Source: G963677185 sp963677185
GTDB taxonomy: Bacteria > Bacillota > Syntrophomonadia > Syntrophomonadales > Syntrophomonadaceae
Direction: 5' to 3'
Assembly: GCA_963677185.1 (NCBI GenBank)
Contig: OY781889.1
Span: 1,302,001 to 1,366,000, forward strand
Length of the DNA stretch: 64,000 nucleotides
Position numbers and translations under genes: made by a program. Positions within the stretch are counted from its first letter, which is position 1; every line of letters starts with the position of its first letter. Under the pieces are notes generated by a model. That model made no database searches and was not told the DNA's origin. It saw only the letters and a list, made by a program, of their open reading frames with translations. Below, in pieces: positions 8,216 to 16,783 of this stretch.

Positions 8216-8552
8216 ATTACCGTCTATATTAAGCCCCGCCGGTAGTGTCTCAAAATTTTTTGGCCTGTAAGCGCATCGCAGCCTCCAAATACTTCTTCGG
8301 GCATTTCACACGATTTTCGCAAGATACTCACGAGATTACTCTTTAACAATTCTTGTTATCTTTTAACAGCCGTTCTCCATAGTTTACGGATTTTCTTGTT
8401 GATAGTCTGTATTATTCATATTTTAATCCTTCACTTGTTAGGTTATGTACCAGTTTAAAATTTCCGGTTTCATTCTACCCAGTGGTTCATCGTTATCAAA
8501 TGCATGCCAATGGACCTCTTCAGGCATTGTTAGGAAGATAACTACATTCTTG
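8216..8552. other. Non-coding stretch inside the element
   Basis: About 337 bases between the hairpins after the SecB-like gene and the converging membrane-protein gene. I see no credible reading frame, tRNA or strong repeat. It is pyrimidine-rich on the plus strand and may be the decayed end of a gene. Confidence 0.4.
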
Positions 8553-9311
8553 TTAATTGGTTTTGTTGGTCTCGCTCTTGCCCAGTTTTTCAACTTCCAA
8601 CTGTTTTTCTTCGTTTATCTCTGGCGGCACTGGCATGGGGTGCCGAACCGACTTTTTTGCTGTGGGACAAGTAACTGGTCGGCATTGTTCAGCAAAGGCG
8701 CGTTTTGTATGATCTTTGGAATAATCATACCCTAGCTGAAGGAAGAATTTACAGTAATTAGGATTATCGTATTTAGCCTGATGGTTTTTAATAATTTGTT
8801 TAGATTTTCCCCATATCTTCATGAATTCAACGCCGTTCAGCTCCCAAAAGTCTTCTGCCGGGACGAAATCTTTTATGACATAATAAGCTACGCGATCATA
8901 TATTACTGCCAGCTGTCTGAGAGAGCGCTCGTATTTACTTCGTTTTTTCCCATTCTCACCAACTTCTTTATTGGCATTATATATGAATTTCTTCCTTAAA
9001 CTTCGTGCCTCATTACTGGACACATCATCAATAATTGATTTCCATACGTTAAAATGTCTGAGCCGGGATGCTTCCTTGGCTTGACCATATGCAAATACTA
9101 ATCCAATGAGGAATATTGCGGCCTGAACCAACACAAATAATGTCCCCCAGTCCTGCCAAGAATCTAGAGGTGCATTTAATGCTGAAAAGGTGAGTATAAT
9201 TACGTTCAACACTAACGAAACTACGCAAAGCAGGAATATTGCTAATACTATATTACCCACTATGTTAGATTGTGTTTTCGGCGTTAAAGCCTCCACGCTT
9301 TTTATTTCCAT
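8553..9311 (-). CDS. Membrane protein of unknown function, two TM segments
   Basis: A 252-residue protein. Two hydrophobic segments lie at about residues 18-45 (NIVLAIFLLCVVSLVLNVIIL) and 58-75 (LFVLVQAAIFLIGLVFAY). A long cytoplasmic, helical and charged region follows with RSLRKKFIY and LRQLAVIYDRVAYYVI. The layout resembles the DUF4760-type proteins seen in phage and island cargo, but I am not certain of that family. The C-terminal 40 residues are low-complexity and charged. It stands alone on the minus strand, with ATG at 9311. The function is unknown; a two-helix anchor with a cytoplasmic domain is compatible with an abortive-infection or signalling protein. Confidence 0.6.
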   Translation of the reverse strand: MEIKSVEALTPKTQSNIVGNIVLAIFLLCVVSLVLNVIILTFSALNAPLDSWQDWGTLFVLVQAAIFLIGLVFAYGQAKEASRLRHFNVWKSIIDDVSSNEARSLRKKFIYNANKEVGENGKKRSKYERSLRQLAVIYDRVAYYVIKDFVPAEDFWELNGVEFMKIWGKSKQIIKNHQAKYDNPNYCKFFLQLGYDYSKDHTKRAFAEQCRPVTCPTAKKSVRHPMPVPPEINEEKQLEVEKLGKSETNKTN

Positions 9312-9478
9312 AATTAATACATCTCCGAACTATGTAATTATTATATTTATCATGAATCGATATTTTGAATGTAATTCGTGGTTTCGACAAAAATTCGATC
9401 AGCCATTTGGTCATATCCCTGACACATTGTAATTCCTCATTCGGGTTGAGTTGTTTTACGTCAAGACGAGGAAGCAGC

Positions 9479-9790
9479 CTATTGGACCTTCTCTAGCTTC
9501 ACGATGCGCCTGACCAGCAGCTTGGTGTCTGCTGCGATATGCTCAACCTGATTGGTGATATGATCCAGTTGCTCGGCTTGCTGGTCGTTCTTGTCGCTCA
9601 TACCCTGCCAAGCATCGAACAGGACACCTATCTTGTTTGCAACATCGTGTTCCAGCTTCATTTCGACCTTGCTCAAACGATTATCGATATTTCCAACCGT
9701 TTCCGTCAACGTGCCAACGTCTGATTTCAGCGTGCCAACATCGGCGGCAACGGTTTCCAACAACCGCAAAATCTTATCTTCGTTATTCAT
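9479..9790 (-). CDS. Small coiled-coil protein
   Basis: About 103 residues starting at MNNEDKIL; the longer frame from 9814 lacks a ribosome site. Nearly the whole chain is heptad-rich coiled coil, with a repeated DVGTLKSDVGTLTETVGNI segment at about 15-33 and a later DQQAEQLDHITNQVEHI segment. Proteins of this kind are common beside phage repressors and in bacterial islands, often annotated only as hypothetical. No partner can be named. It is a minus-strand gene of the DinD/repressor block. Confidence 0.6.
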   Translation of the reverse strand: MNNEDKILRLLETVAADVGTLKSDVGTLTETVGNIDNRLSKVEMKLEHDVANKIGVLFDAWQGMSDKNDQQAEQLDHITNQVEHIAADTKLLVRRIVKLEKVQ

Positions 9791-9902
9791 GAGGCTTACC
9801 CCCTGATCTATCAACTATTGTGATTATACACTTTTCTTTATTTTGCCTTTAATCATCGTTGGGGTTGAACTCTATTCCATGTCCATAGGGGAAAACACCC
9901 TA

Positions 9903-10730
9903 TTATTCCTCTGTATTACCCGGAAGGCTTTTTTGTTGCCGTTTTTCAATCTTCTTTATACTTTCAACGGTTGGCAGCTCCTCGGGCATTGTACCACCAA
10001 GTTCTTGAATTGTTTGCCGCACTTTCTGGCCGACCTTATAGTGAGCGAAGTTCGCATTTTTCTTTCCTTGAATTCCTTCGCGCCGGATTTTATCTTCAGC
10101 TTGTGTAGCGCGGAAAAGGTTAGCGGCAAGCTCAGTGCTACCCATATGATCAAGAATCTTTTGTGATTTTGATAAGCCTTTCCGGTTCTGGATATCTTTT
10201 GCTCCAAGTCCACCATATAGCCCTTTATAGCCATGATCCTGAAATATAGCGAAATCGAGATGTGATTCGACGCCCGCATCTTTAGCAGTTGCAGCCAGCT
10301 GAGCATTGTGTTTCTTCATTTCATCGCGGAGTAAAAGCCTTTTATGGTCTTCTACCTGTTGCTCGCTGATCTCCTGTTTGCGAGTTTGGGCAGCAAAATA
10401 GGTTTGTCCTAATGCTACAATTTCTTTAGCTGGATCAGCGTTTTGAACTATTAAATAACATGCATATCGTGATAAATGATAATTTTCGATCGTTCTCTTT
10501 GCTTTACTTCCGATATCGACCATTTCGTTTATTTGCACGAAATGGTCTTCTGTGTTCTGCCCACTGTTTTTGCAGGCTTTCATGGCTTTTTTAATTACAG
10601 GCACAAAATTTCGATATTCAATGTATTCAAGAATGATCATTAAGTCTCTTGCTGACCAGTATTCGGAACTGAACTCATTTACTTTTCGAATCTGCTCAAA
10701 AGGCGACTGGCGCCCTATTGGAGTATCCAT
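9903..10730 (-). CDS. dinD: DNA-damage-inducible protein D (DinD)
   Basis: A 275-residue protein matching DinD along its length: the Bro-N-like start with EYWSARDLMIILEYIEYRNF, the VDIGSKAKRTIENYHLSRYACYLI segment, the QTRKQEISEQ segment, and the DHGYKGLYGGLGAKDI and HMGSTELAANLFRATQAEDK blocks. In E. coli DinD is an SOS gene product that inhibits RecA filaments. In mobile elements it may couple the phage state to host DNA damage. ATG 10730 has AGGAG upstream. An imperfect palindrome (TTAAACC, 4 bases, GGGTTAA) precedes it at 10751-10768 and could be an operator; it is not the classical Gram-positive LexA box. Confidence 0.88.
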   Translation of the reverse strand: MDTPIGRQSPFEQIRKVNEFSSEYWSARDLMIILEYIEYRNFVPVIKKAMKACKNSGQNTEDHFVQINEMVDIGSKAKRTIENYHLSRYACYLIVQNADPAKEIVALGQTYFAAQTRKQEISEQQVEDHKRLLLRDEMKKHNAQLAATAKDAGVESHLDFAIFQDHGYKGLYGGLGAKDIQNRKGLSKSQKILDHMGSTELAANLFRATQAEDKIRREGIQGKKNANFAHYKVGQKVRQTIQELGGTMPEELPTVESIKKIEKRQQKSLPGNTEE

Positions 10731-10771
10731 GGTTTGCTCCTTTCTTTAACCCGCTCGGTTTAATATGTCAT

Positions 10772-11728
10772 TTAATCCTCGTTGGGGTTAAACTCGACAG
10801 AGACGACCAGGCTATCTAATTCAAAGTCATCGTTTGAACCCACAACGATAGGCGGGTATTTTGGATTTTCAGCTACTAGTGTGATGGTCCCGTCGAGAGC
10901 TTTGTATACCCTTCGAATCAATATATCCTTGTTATATTCTACAAGGTATATTTTACCCTTTATAAGGGCATCGTTAGGCTGCTTATATTCGTAATCAGGA
11001 CCGAACTCATGGAAACAATACTCCTCATTAATTGTTTTCACCAGTAATTTTGAACCCTTCATTATATTGGCTCCAGACATGCTATCATCCGGTGCGACTA
11101 AATACATATAGTCACCAAATCTAATTTTGCTAGCTGCAATCCAATCATACGTTGTTGCATCATTTTCCATATCAAGCACTGGAATCCGACATAAAGGAGC
11201 TTCTGCCGCTTTTTGAATTGTGTTTTGAATGTTACCATTTTCAACTCCTAAATCCTGACCAAATTCTATAAGCCAGTCAGGATGAGCGACTGCTGTGCGG
11301 TTGAACATTTTGATAATGAAGTCCGCTCTATGCTCTAAAGGCTGTTGCTGCATCATGTCACGAAATTTTGTCGCGAATTCAGCAAGCCTCGCATCATCTT
11401 CTTCATCATTTTCAGCATCATAAAACATTGATGCCACAAATGCTTCATAGGAATCCAACTTCTCCACATAATGACGAATAATTGGTCTAACAGCTTCAGG
11501 GGCTTTATCAATGTAACCCAGCCATATGAGTTTATCCGCCTCGCAGTCAAGAACCTGCGCTAGTATACGAGTGACTTCCTCTGAAGGAGGAGGAACATCA
11601 CCTTTTGCCAATTGGCTTATATAAGCTTGTGACACAGGCGTGCCCAATTCTTTACATCTTCTGGATACCTCTCGATGAGATAGTCCGCATTTCTTGAGAT
11701 AATCAGCTAGCGTTTCACTATAATTCAA
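10772..11728 (-). CDS. XRE-S24 phage-type repressor
   Basis: About 318 residues from a TTG start at 11728 that is preceded by GAGGAGGG; a longer TTG frame to 11803 has no ribosome site. Residues 1-65 form an XRE helix-turn-helix (SHREVSRRCKEL then VSQAYISQLAKG). A helical linker follows, and the last 130 residues are an S24/LexA-like peptidase domain with APDDSMSGANIMKGSKLLVK carrying the serine. At the place where S24 proteases have the general-base lysine (VKRL type), the sequence is ILIRRVY, so arginine replaces lysine. Self-cleavage may therefore be impaired. It probably keeps the element silent and lies divergent to the DUF4145 frame. Confidence 0.85.
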   Translation of the reverse strand: MNYSETLADYLKKCGLSHREVSRRCKELGTPVSQAYISQLAKGDVPPPSEEVTRILAQVLDCEADKLIWLGYIDKAPEAVRPIIRHYVEKLDSYEAFVASMFYDAENDEEDDARLAEFATKFRDMMQQQPLEHRADFIIKMFNRTAVAHPDWLIEFGQDLGVENGNIQNTIQKAAEAPLCRIPVLDMENDATTYDWIAASKIRFGDYMYLVAPDDSMSGANIMKGSKLLVKTINEEYCFHEFGPDYEYKQPNDALIKGKIYLVEYNKDILIRRVYKALDGTITLVAENPKYPPIVVGSNDDFELDSLVVSVEFNPNED

Positions 11729-11755
11729 GGCAAATCCCTCCTCACTATATTCTAT

Positions 11756-11832
11756 CCCAGTGATTAATAATAATAAATCAAAACGTTCATTTGGATATTG
11801 CAAAATGATTAATAAACGGTTATCATTCAGTG
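11756..11832. promoter_or_regulatory. Divergent control region of the repressor
   Basis: The AT-rich gap between the repressor and the plus-strand DUF4145 frame holds two TGATTAATAA copies (11761-11770 and 11806-11815), with AACGTT and GTTATCATT nearby. Spaced repeats beside a phage-type repressor are likely operator sites. Assignment rests on position only. Confidence 0.45.
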
Positions 11833-11860
11833 GAGGGCAAAACTAATCCCCTAAAGAGAG

Positions 11861-12502
11861 GTGAATAATCATTATTTATCACGAAATTCTAGCCAAAGCA
11901 GTGTCGAGCTGTGGATTAAGTATGAGGCAAATATGTCAATTATCATCTGTAATCAGCAATCGCCAGTCAGTGAAAGACTTCCCGCCCGAAGAACGGCGCT
12001 ATTTTGATGCCCTGTTTGTTATAAAATCACTCTCGAAGAATCCTCTCACTACATTAGCAATGTCGACCAGTATAATAGACGCATATGGGATGACCAAATA
12101 GTATATCCTGTCGTTGATATAAAAAGAGTGGGCATCCCAAGTAAGGTGGCTAGCGCTTTTGAAGCATCGTATAAAGTTCGAAATAGTGACAATGCTATAT
12201 GCGCAATGTCATTACGCAGAACACTAGAAATGTCTTGTATTGACAAGGGCGCAATAGGCAGGACACTATACGATAAGCTAGAAGATCTTTCGCAAAAGGG
12301 AATACTTCCCCTGATCTTGAATAGCATAGCGTATCTTCTCCGCGAGGAAGGGAATGATGCGGCTCACGGCGAAGATAAAGAAATTAATGATTATATGGTG
12401 AAAACGCTTTTTGATTTCACTGAAACCTTGCTTGAATACCTTTACGTAATTCCTACGAGATTGGCTGAAATTCAGCAAGAAAAAGATGAGGCGAAGGCAT
12501 AA
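11861..12502 (+). pseudogene. DUF4145 gene interrupted by an in-frame TGA
   Basis: One frame runs from GTG 11861 to 12502 with a single TGA at 12005-12007. The part after the stop reads CPVCYKITLEESS, then VYPVVDIKRVGIPSKV, then the DUF4145 core CAMSLRRTLEMSCIDKGA and LREEGNDAAHGE. DUF4145 is a HEPN-related domain found in restriction and defence proteins. The CPVC directly after the stop looks like half of a zinc finger, so the stop seems to cut a real protein rather than mark an intergenic gap. A CGA-to-TGA change (Arg to stop) would explain it. The shorter GTG at 12128 could make a 124-residue product. Either decayed or restarted. Confidence 0.6.
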
Positions 12503-12518
12503 ACTGAATATAAATTTT

Positions 12519-12547
12519 AGCCCTGCTGCAAGGCGGGGCTTTTGTTT
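12519..12547 (+). terminator. Terminator after DUF4145 frame
   Basis: AGCCC pairs with GGGCT around a short GC-rich loop and is followed by TTTTGTTT. It ends the DUF4145 transcript. Confidence 0.65.
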
Positions 12548-12631
12548 ATTAAAAGATTAAAGCAAAACAAACATTTGTTCGATATTAATTAAGACAACAA
12601 CATAGTCTATGGAACAAGGAGGTGGTTGTTG

Positions 12632-12847
12632 TTGGAAAAAATAAGCGGACAGGAGTTATTGGCAGAAATAGCGAAAGCAAAGAAAACAGGATATACGATA
12701 AAAGATCACAAAATAGATTTTGTTGAAGTGTGTGAAAATGATATTGCAGAACTTATAAAAAAAGAGGACGGTTGGTTTAATAAGTACCGTGTTTTCCGCG
12801 ATAAAATTCAAGTTATGACGGTTCAAGTCTTCTTTGAATTGAAATAA
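12632..12847 (+). CDS. Small hypothetical protein
   Basis: About 71 residues. Three consecutive TTG codons follow AAGGAGGTGG at 12615-12624; the third, at 12632, has the best spacing. The sequence is helical and basic (LLAEIAKAKKTGYTIKDHK) followed by an acidic and then an aromatic end. It is compact, has a strong ribosome site and lies between two terminators, so it is probably a real single gene of the element. It resembles the short accessory or regulatory proteins of phages, but I recognise no family. Confidence 0.5.
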   Translation: MEKISGQELLAEIAKAKKTGYTIKDHKIDFVEVCENDIAELIKKEDGWFNKYRVFRDKIQVMTVQVFFELK

Positions 12848-12871
12848 GAGAGTATAGTTGGTGATCAAAGG

Positions 12872-12900
12872 GCCCCGCCAAAAGGCGGGGCTTCCGTTTT
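12872..12900. terminator. Bidirectional terminator
   Basis: A perfect GCCCCGCC-AAAA-GGCGGGGC hairpin lies between two converging small genes. It is followed by CTTCCGTTTT on the plus strand. Confidence 0.85.
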
Positions 12901-12905
12901 ACTTT

Positions 12906-13118
12906 TTACTTACCCTGGTTTTTTAAGAATTCATAAGCCTGGGCTTTGGCTTCTTCGAGATTGTTAGCTGCTATGTCTATCCTTTGGCCGGCACTGACGG
13001 AGTTTGAACGATTTTGTTTTATAAGACAGAAAAGGTGTTGATTGTTTTGGATTTGATGCATAAGTACAAATTCGTTGTTAGGATCGACAGAATAATGTTT
13101 CAAGATGATATCGGACAC
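12906..13118 (-). CDS. Small hypothetical protein
   Basis: 70 residues from GTG 13118, with AAAGGAG upstream. It has a short strand-rich N-terminal half (SDIILKHYSVDPNNEFVLMH) and a C-terminal helix with NNLEEAKAQAYEFLKNQ, which is the usual ending of small KTSC/DUF-like proteins in mobile elements. It is convergent with the previous small gene across a shared terminator. No function can be assigned. Confidence 0.5.
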   Translation of the reverse strand: MSDIILKHYSVDPNNEFVLMHQIQNNQHLFCLIKQNRSNSVSAGQRIDIAANNLEEAKAQAYEFLKNQGK

Positions 13119-13226
13119 GAAGTAATCACTCCTTTGTAATTAGTATGTCTCTGTAATTATACAGCGGTTGCATATATTTGGACATAGCTTTCTAGTCATA
13201 TACTCTCCTTTTCTGTATTGGTCTGT

Positions 13227-13253
13227 GGCCGCTTCGGCGGCCTATTTCTTTTT
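13227..13253 (+). terminator. GC hairpin before the HNH gene
   Basis: GGCCGC-TTCG-GCGGCC (13227-13242) is followed by TATTTCTTTTT. The T run lies immediately before the HNH ribosome site, so it may terminate upstream transcription or attenuate the morphogenesis block. Confidence 0.55.
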
Positions 13254-13266
13254 GAGGTGAGAAGCG

Positions 13267-13638
13267 ATGCCAACTAAACCAGCACGGCCATGTAGATACA
13301 GAGGATGCCCCGGACTGACCGCTGATAAGAGTGGATACTGTGAGCAGCATCGAGGCGCGGATCGGCGAGCAAGGTCGAGAGACAACCAGAAGAAACCTGA
13401 TGACAGGTTCTATTCATCAGATGCATGGTCAAGATGCCGGCTGCTGAAGTTGGCCAGGAATCCATTGTGCGAAGACTGCCTGGCAGAAGACCGGCTGGTC
13501 CAGGGTGAGATTGTTCACCATGTCATTCACTACCAGGCACGGCCGGACATGGCATTCGATCTGGACAATCTCAAGACTGTTTGCAGAAGCTGCCATGCCC
13601 GGGAACATCTTTATCAAAATAATTTTTTGAAAAGATGA
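13267..13638 (+). CDS. HNH endonuclease (phage terminase-associated)
   Basis: A 123-residue HNH nuclease. It has an N-terminal cysteine segment (CRYRGCPG and CEQH), the linker FYSSDAWSRCRLLKLARNP, a CEDC pair, the catalytic VHHVIHY, and the zinc-binding NLKTVCRSCHAREH. AGGTGAGAAGCG precedes the ATG. In many phages an HNH protein sits directly upstream of the terminase subunits and is required for DNA packaging with a cohesive-end cleavage. The same order is kept here: HNH, small terminase, large terminase. No residue looks missing, so the protein may still be active. Confidence 0.92.
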   Translation: MPTKPARPCRYRGCPGLTADKSGYCEQHRGADRRARSRDNQKKPDDRFYSSDAWSRCRLLKLARNPLCEDCLAEDRLVQGEIVHHVIHYQARPDMAFDLDNLKTVCRSCHAREHLYQNNFLKR

Positions 13639-13806
13639 AAATTCTTTTTTGAAAATGTTTGAATTCTCTTTTTCTAAAAAGGGGAAGGGGATCTAAATCT
13701 CTGGAAGCTGGCGCCCGGAGGCGCGCCTTCGAAGTAAGCTCTCGCGCCCCCGGGTTTTTACGACCCCTTAAAAGACAATATGGGACCATACAAAGAAGGT
13801 GATGAT

Positions 13807-14123
13807 ATGGGCAAGCGAGGTCCGCAGCCTAAACCGACAGCGCTTCGGGTGCTTCAAGGAAACCCGAGCCATAAGAAAAAGACAACTGCAGAAGAACCAA
13901 AGCCGAGACCGCTGGCCCCAGAGCCGCCTGTCTGGTTGAACAAGGAAGCGATTGCCGTCTGGAATGATCTGGCTCCCAAGTTGGAACCGCTCGGGCTGTT
14001 GACCGAAGTGGATCTGCTTGATTTCGCTAACCTGTGTGTAGCAGCTGCCCATGTCCGAAAGTGTTCGAAACGGGTTGACCGGGGCATGACAGCGGTTGTC
14101 GGCAAGAATGGCTACCGGGCAGC
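13807..14123 (+). pseudogene. terS: Terminase small subunit (P27 family), 5' part, split by IS21
   Basis: The first 105 or so codons of a P27-family small terminase: MGKRGPQPKPTALRVLQGNP, then EPPVWLNKEAIAVWNDLAP, LGLLTEVDLLDFANLCVA and VGKNGYRA. Translation then runs into the insertion sequence and stops at 14178. The start at ATG 13807 follows GAAGGTGATG; the longer frame from 13780 is less likely. The remaining codons continue in frame after the insertion at 16627. The small subunit recognises the phage DNA packaging site, so packaging by this element is lost in its present state. Confidence 0.92.
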
Positions 14124-14218
14124 TGTAAGCGGTCAAGTGTTTTGCACAAATTTCGGCCAACAATTATACACAACATAATGACAAAACAGTCTTCACTTGC
14201 TTGAGATACGGTGCTCCT

Positions 14219-14965
14219 CTATTTGAGAATCGTATCCCGGTTCTTTAGGCGATAGCTTTCGCCTTTAAGGTTAAAAACCTCGCTGTGATGGGCAATACGG
14301 TCAAGTATTGCGGTGGTGATTACTGGATCTCCCATGAGTTCTGCCCAGTCTTCAAAGCCCTTGTTTGAAGTTATGATCATTGCGGTCTGCTCGTATAATG
14401 CTGAAACGAGTTGGAAGAACATATTGGCTTCCTGGCGAGTGATGGGCAAAAAGCCAATCTCATCAACGACCACCAGAGCCGCCGACATCATCCGCTTTAG
14501 CATCTGTCGGCTACGCGGAGATGTCTCCTGTGTTTTCAAATAGCGCACGAGGTTTTCCATACTCACAAAACAAACCTTGTAGCCTTTTTTAACAGCCTCC
14601 AGACTGATGGCTGTAGCCAGATGAGACTTGCCAACTCCGGGAGGTCCGAGAAAAACCAGGTTGTAAGCTTTGTCAATCCAGTGCAGATCAAGAATCTGAT
14701 TGACCTGTTTGCGAGTTATGGAACGCTGAAAATTGAAATCGAAGTCCTCAATCGTATGCATTGATTTGAATCCAGCCAATTTCATGCGTCGTTCTTCAGA
14801 CCGCTGATCGCGGTAGTTATGTTCTCCTTTCAAGATCTCGGATAAGAAATCCAAATACGATAAATCGCTACCATTGGCCTGCTGGAGCAAATTGTCCAGG
14901 TTATTATTGGACCAAGCCAGGTTAAGGCTTTTCAGCAGACGTTTCGTTTCGGCAAGCTGGCTCAT
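14219..14965 (-). CDS. istB: IS21 helper ATPase IstB
   Basis: 248 residues, the normal IstB length. The N-terminal helical part (LAETKRLLKSLNLAW) is followed by an AAA+ ATPase domain with Walker A GPPGVGKSH at 107-115, Walker B LVVVDEIGFLP and sensor ITSNKGFEDWAE. IstB selects the target and activates the transposase. It overlaps istA by four bases (ATGA), the usual arrangement of this family. No defect is visible. Confidence 0.96.
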   Translation of the reverse strand: MSQLAETKRLLKSLNLAWSNNNLDNLLQQANGSDLSYLDFLSEILKGEHNYRDQRSEERRMKLAGFKSMHTIEDFDFNFQRSITRKQVNQILDLHWIDKAYNLVFLGPPGVGKSHLATAISLEAVKKGYKVCFVSMENLVRYLKTQETSPRSRQMLKRMMSAALVVVDEIGFLPITRQEANMFFQLVSALYEQTAMIITSNKGFEDWAELMGDPVITTAILDRIAHHSEVFNLKGESYRLKNRDTILK

Positions 14966-16536
14966 GGGCTGCCACCTTCATATATGGCGGCATAGATGCC
15001 CAGGTCTCTGACTTCAGGTTTGATCAGGCAAGCCAGTGGCAGAGAGGCTGTTTTCTGTATGATTGGCGCAGGTTGCACATCCTTCTGCGCATAGTATTCC
15101 GCAGCCGACCGGAATTCAACAGCACTGAATAATTCCCGCTGCAAGCAGTATCCCAGGGCGTCCGCCAGTATTCGCGGCGAATAGCGAACGCAAGTGGCCA
15201 GAACCAATTGGAATTGATCCCTTGCGTAGCGGTTTTTCTCGCGGCGGATGCCATTTAAGAAATCTTCGGCATCCGTGCTTTCACCCAGAAATCTCAAAGC
15301 CTGGGCCTGAAGTTCATTGACCCGCTTACTATGATCCCGGCGATGATTGCTGTTCTTAATGAGCTTGCCCTTGCCAGTAGAAAGCTCATGGACGGCTAGA
15401 ATTTCACCGGTTTCAGGATCTACGATCTGAAGTCGCTTTTCCTTTTCAAAGATCTCTACCTGGCGACCAGGATGATAGGTGCCGATGGGCACTGAATAAC
15501 GATTGCTCAAATACAAAATGGTATTGTCCTTGCGGACATCTCTTGTTAAACTGATTTCAGATTTATTAATCCTGATGGGTATCGGTTGCAAGTATGCGTG
15601 TTCGACTTCGAATACTTCGGCCGGTACCTTTTTGGTTGTTCCATGAATCTTGGCATTGCCAGTTCTTTTCAGCCATGCGATACATCCTTCATTGAAATTC
15701 GTTAAGCTGTCAAACGTCCGAAACCGGGCATAGTTATACTTGGCATATTTAACGACATTTTCAACCTTTCCTTTGCTTTGAGGGTCATTTTTCCGGCATA
15801 AGTACACCTTGAATCCCATACTTTGCCGGAAACGTTCGAATTCTTCGGTGTATATGATATCTCCGTAGTTCTCGCTGACCGCTAACAAGCGGTCCTGGTC
15901 AAAAACAAGCTCTTTAGGTATCCCTCCAATGAATTGCAATGCGTTAAAAAGCATCAGCACAAATTCAGCAGCAGTCGGCGCGTGATCAATCCATTCCACA
16001 TATTTGAAACGACTATGGGCCAGCACCAGGGCCAAGCCCCACAACCTGATATTCTTACCAAAGGTATTGTTAAGCACGATCTGGCCAAAGTCGACTTGGC
16101 CTTGAAGACCGGCAGGAAGCTCATCAACAGCTTCATACTGCCTGTGTTGAGTACTTTTCTTGATTTCGTATTCCTCGCGTAATCGAGCTACGTATCGCCT
16201 TAAAGTCCTCTCCTTCCCGTAATATTCGATGTTTTTCTCTCTTAACCAATCTTCAATTTGAGCAGCAGAAGCATCAGGAAATTTCTGCAACCACTGAAGA
16301 ATCAGTGCCTTATACTTTTCTGGCTTCTTGGTTCGAACCCGGCTGCTCTCTTTCAGTTTTGCAAACCCGTCTGGCGTCACCTCCCAATATTTGTCCACGG
16401 TACGGCGATTAATATTCAACTTCCGGGCTACTTGGGATTTGTTCAACCCCGTTTCTTTCAGTTGCTGTATTTCTTGATACACTTTCCACTCCTTCAACCG
16501 GCAGACCCCTTTCTGGCTCCGTTCCAACCTGAACAC
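14962..16536 (-). CDS. istA: IS21 transposase IstA
   Basis: 524 residues. The N-terminus has the helix-turn-helix segment KVYQEIQQLKETGLNKSQVA, then the integrase-like DDE domain with QVDFGQI, VFDQDRLL and the glutamate in SKGKVENVVKY, followed by a C-terminal beta-barrel region. The GTG start at 16536 is uncertain; the family usually begins near KVYQEI and a TTG close to 16499 after AAAGGGG is possible. The gene is read towards the left end, followed directly by istB. Confidence 0.95.
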   Translation of the reverse strand: MFRLERSQKGVCRLKEWKVYQEIQQLKETGLNKSQVARKLNINRRTVDKYWEVTPDGFAKLKESSRVRTKKPEKYKALILQWLQKFPDASAAQIEDWLREKNIEYYGKERTLRRYVARLREEYEIKKSTQHRQYEAVDELPAGLQGQVDFGQIVLNNTFGKNIRLWGLALVLAHSRFKYVEWIDHAPTAAEFVLMLFNALQFIGGIPKELVFDQDRLLAVSENYGDIIYTEEFERFRQSMGFKVYLCRKNDPQSKGKVENVVKYAKYNYARFRTFDSLTNFNEGCIAWLKRTGNAKIHGTTKKVPAEVFEVEHAYLQPIPIRINKSEISLTRDVRKDNTILYLSNRYSVPIGTYHPGRQVEIFEKEKRLQIVDPETGEILAVHELSTGKGKLIKNSNHRRDHSKRVNELQAQALRFLGESTDAEDFLNGIRREKNRYARDQFQLVLATCVRYSPRILADALGYCLQRELFSAVEFRSAAEYYAQKDVQPAPIIQKTASLPLACLIKPEVRDLGIYAAIYEGGSP

Positions 16537-16621
16537 TTTGCCAGAATCAGGATACTATACCGCTGGAGATGTTGTGCATTTTAGTTGGCCAATTTCTGTG
16601 TACTTTATTTTACCGCTGACA

Positions 16622-16783
16622 GCAGCCGTCCCTGAGGTAGCGATTTTGCATAAATCAATAGAATTAGTGGCCAAATTATCGGCCAAATTTGGGCTTTCAC
16701 CAGCTGATAGAGTCGGTTTTGGCATAGCTAATAAGGAAAATGAAGATCCTTTTGAGGAGTTTTTGAAGCGTGGCAAAGGCTAA
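16622..16783 (+). pseudogene. terS: Terminase small subunit, 3' part after IS21
   Basis: Continuation of the P27 small terminase after the IS21 insertion and its 5-bp target duplication. It encodes AAVPEVAILHKSIELV and then the conserved KFGLSPADRVGFG end with an acidic tail (NEDPFEEFL). Joined to 13807-14123 after removing one target copy, it gives a single continuous frame. The 3' end overlaps the large-subunit start by 14 bases, as in intact phages. Confidence 0.9.

Larger units (their letters stand above)
14124..16621 (-). mobile_element. IS21-family insertion sequence, 2498 bp
   Basis: The left end reads TGTAAGCGGTCAAG; the right end, reversed, reads TGTCAGCGGTAAAA. These are imperfect terminal repeats with the TG...CA ends of the IS21 family. 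Further internal copies such as GGCCAAC and ACACAACAT occur at both ends, as multiple terminal repeats usually do. The 5-bp target duplication GCAGC is at 14119-14123 and 16622-16626. Removing the element restores the terminase frame. Both istA and istB are intact, so the insertion is recent and possibly mobile. Confidence 0.95.

Noticed and set aside
12005..12007. Selenocysteine codon in the DUF4145 frame
   Set aside because: I saw no clear insertion hairpin directly after the TGA, and a nonsense mutation before CPVC is simpler; left as a test only.
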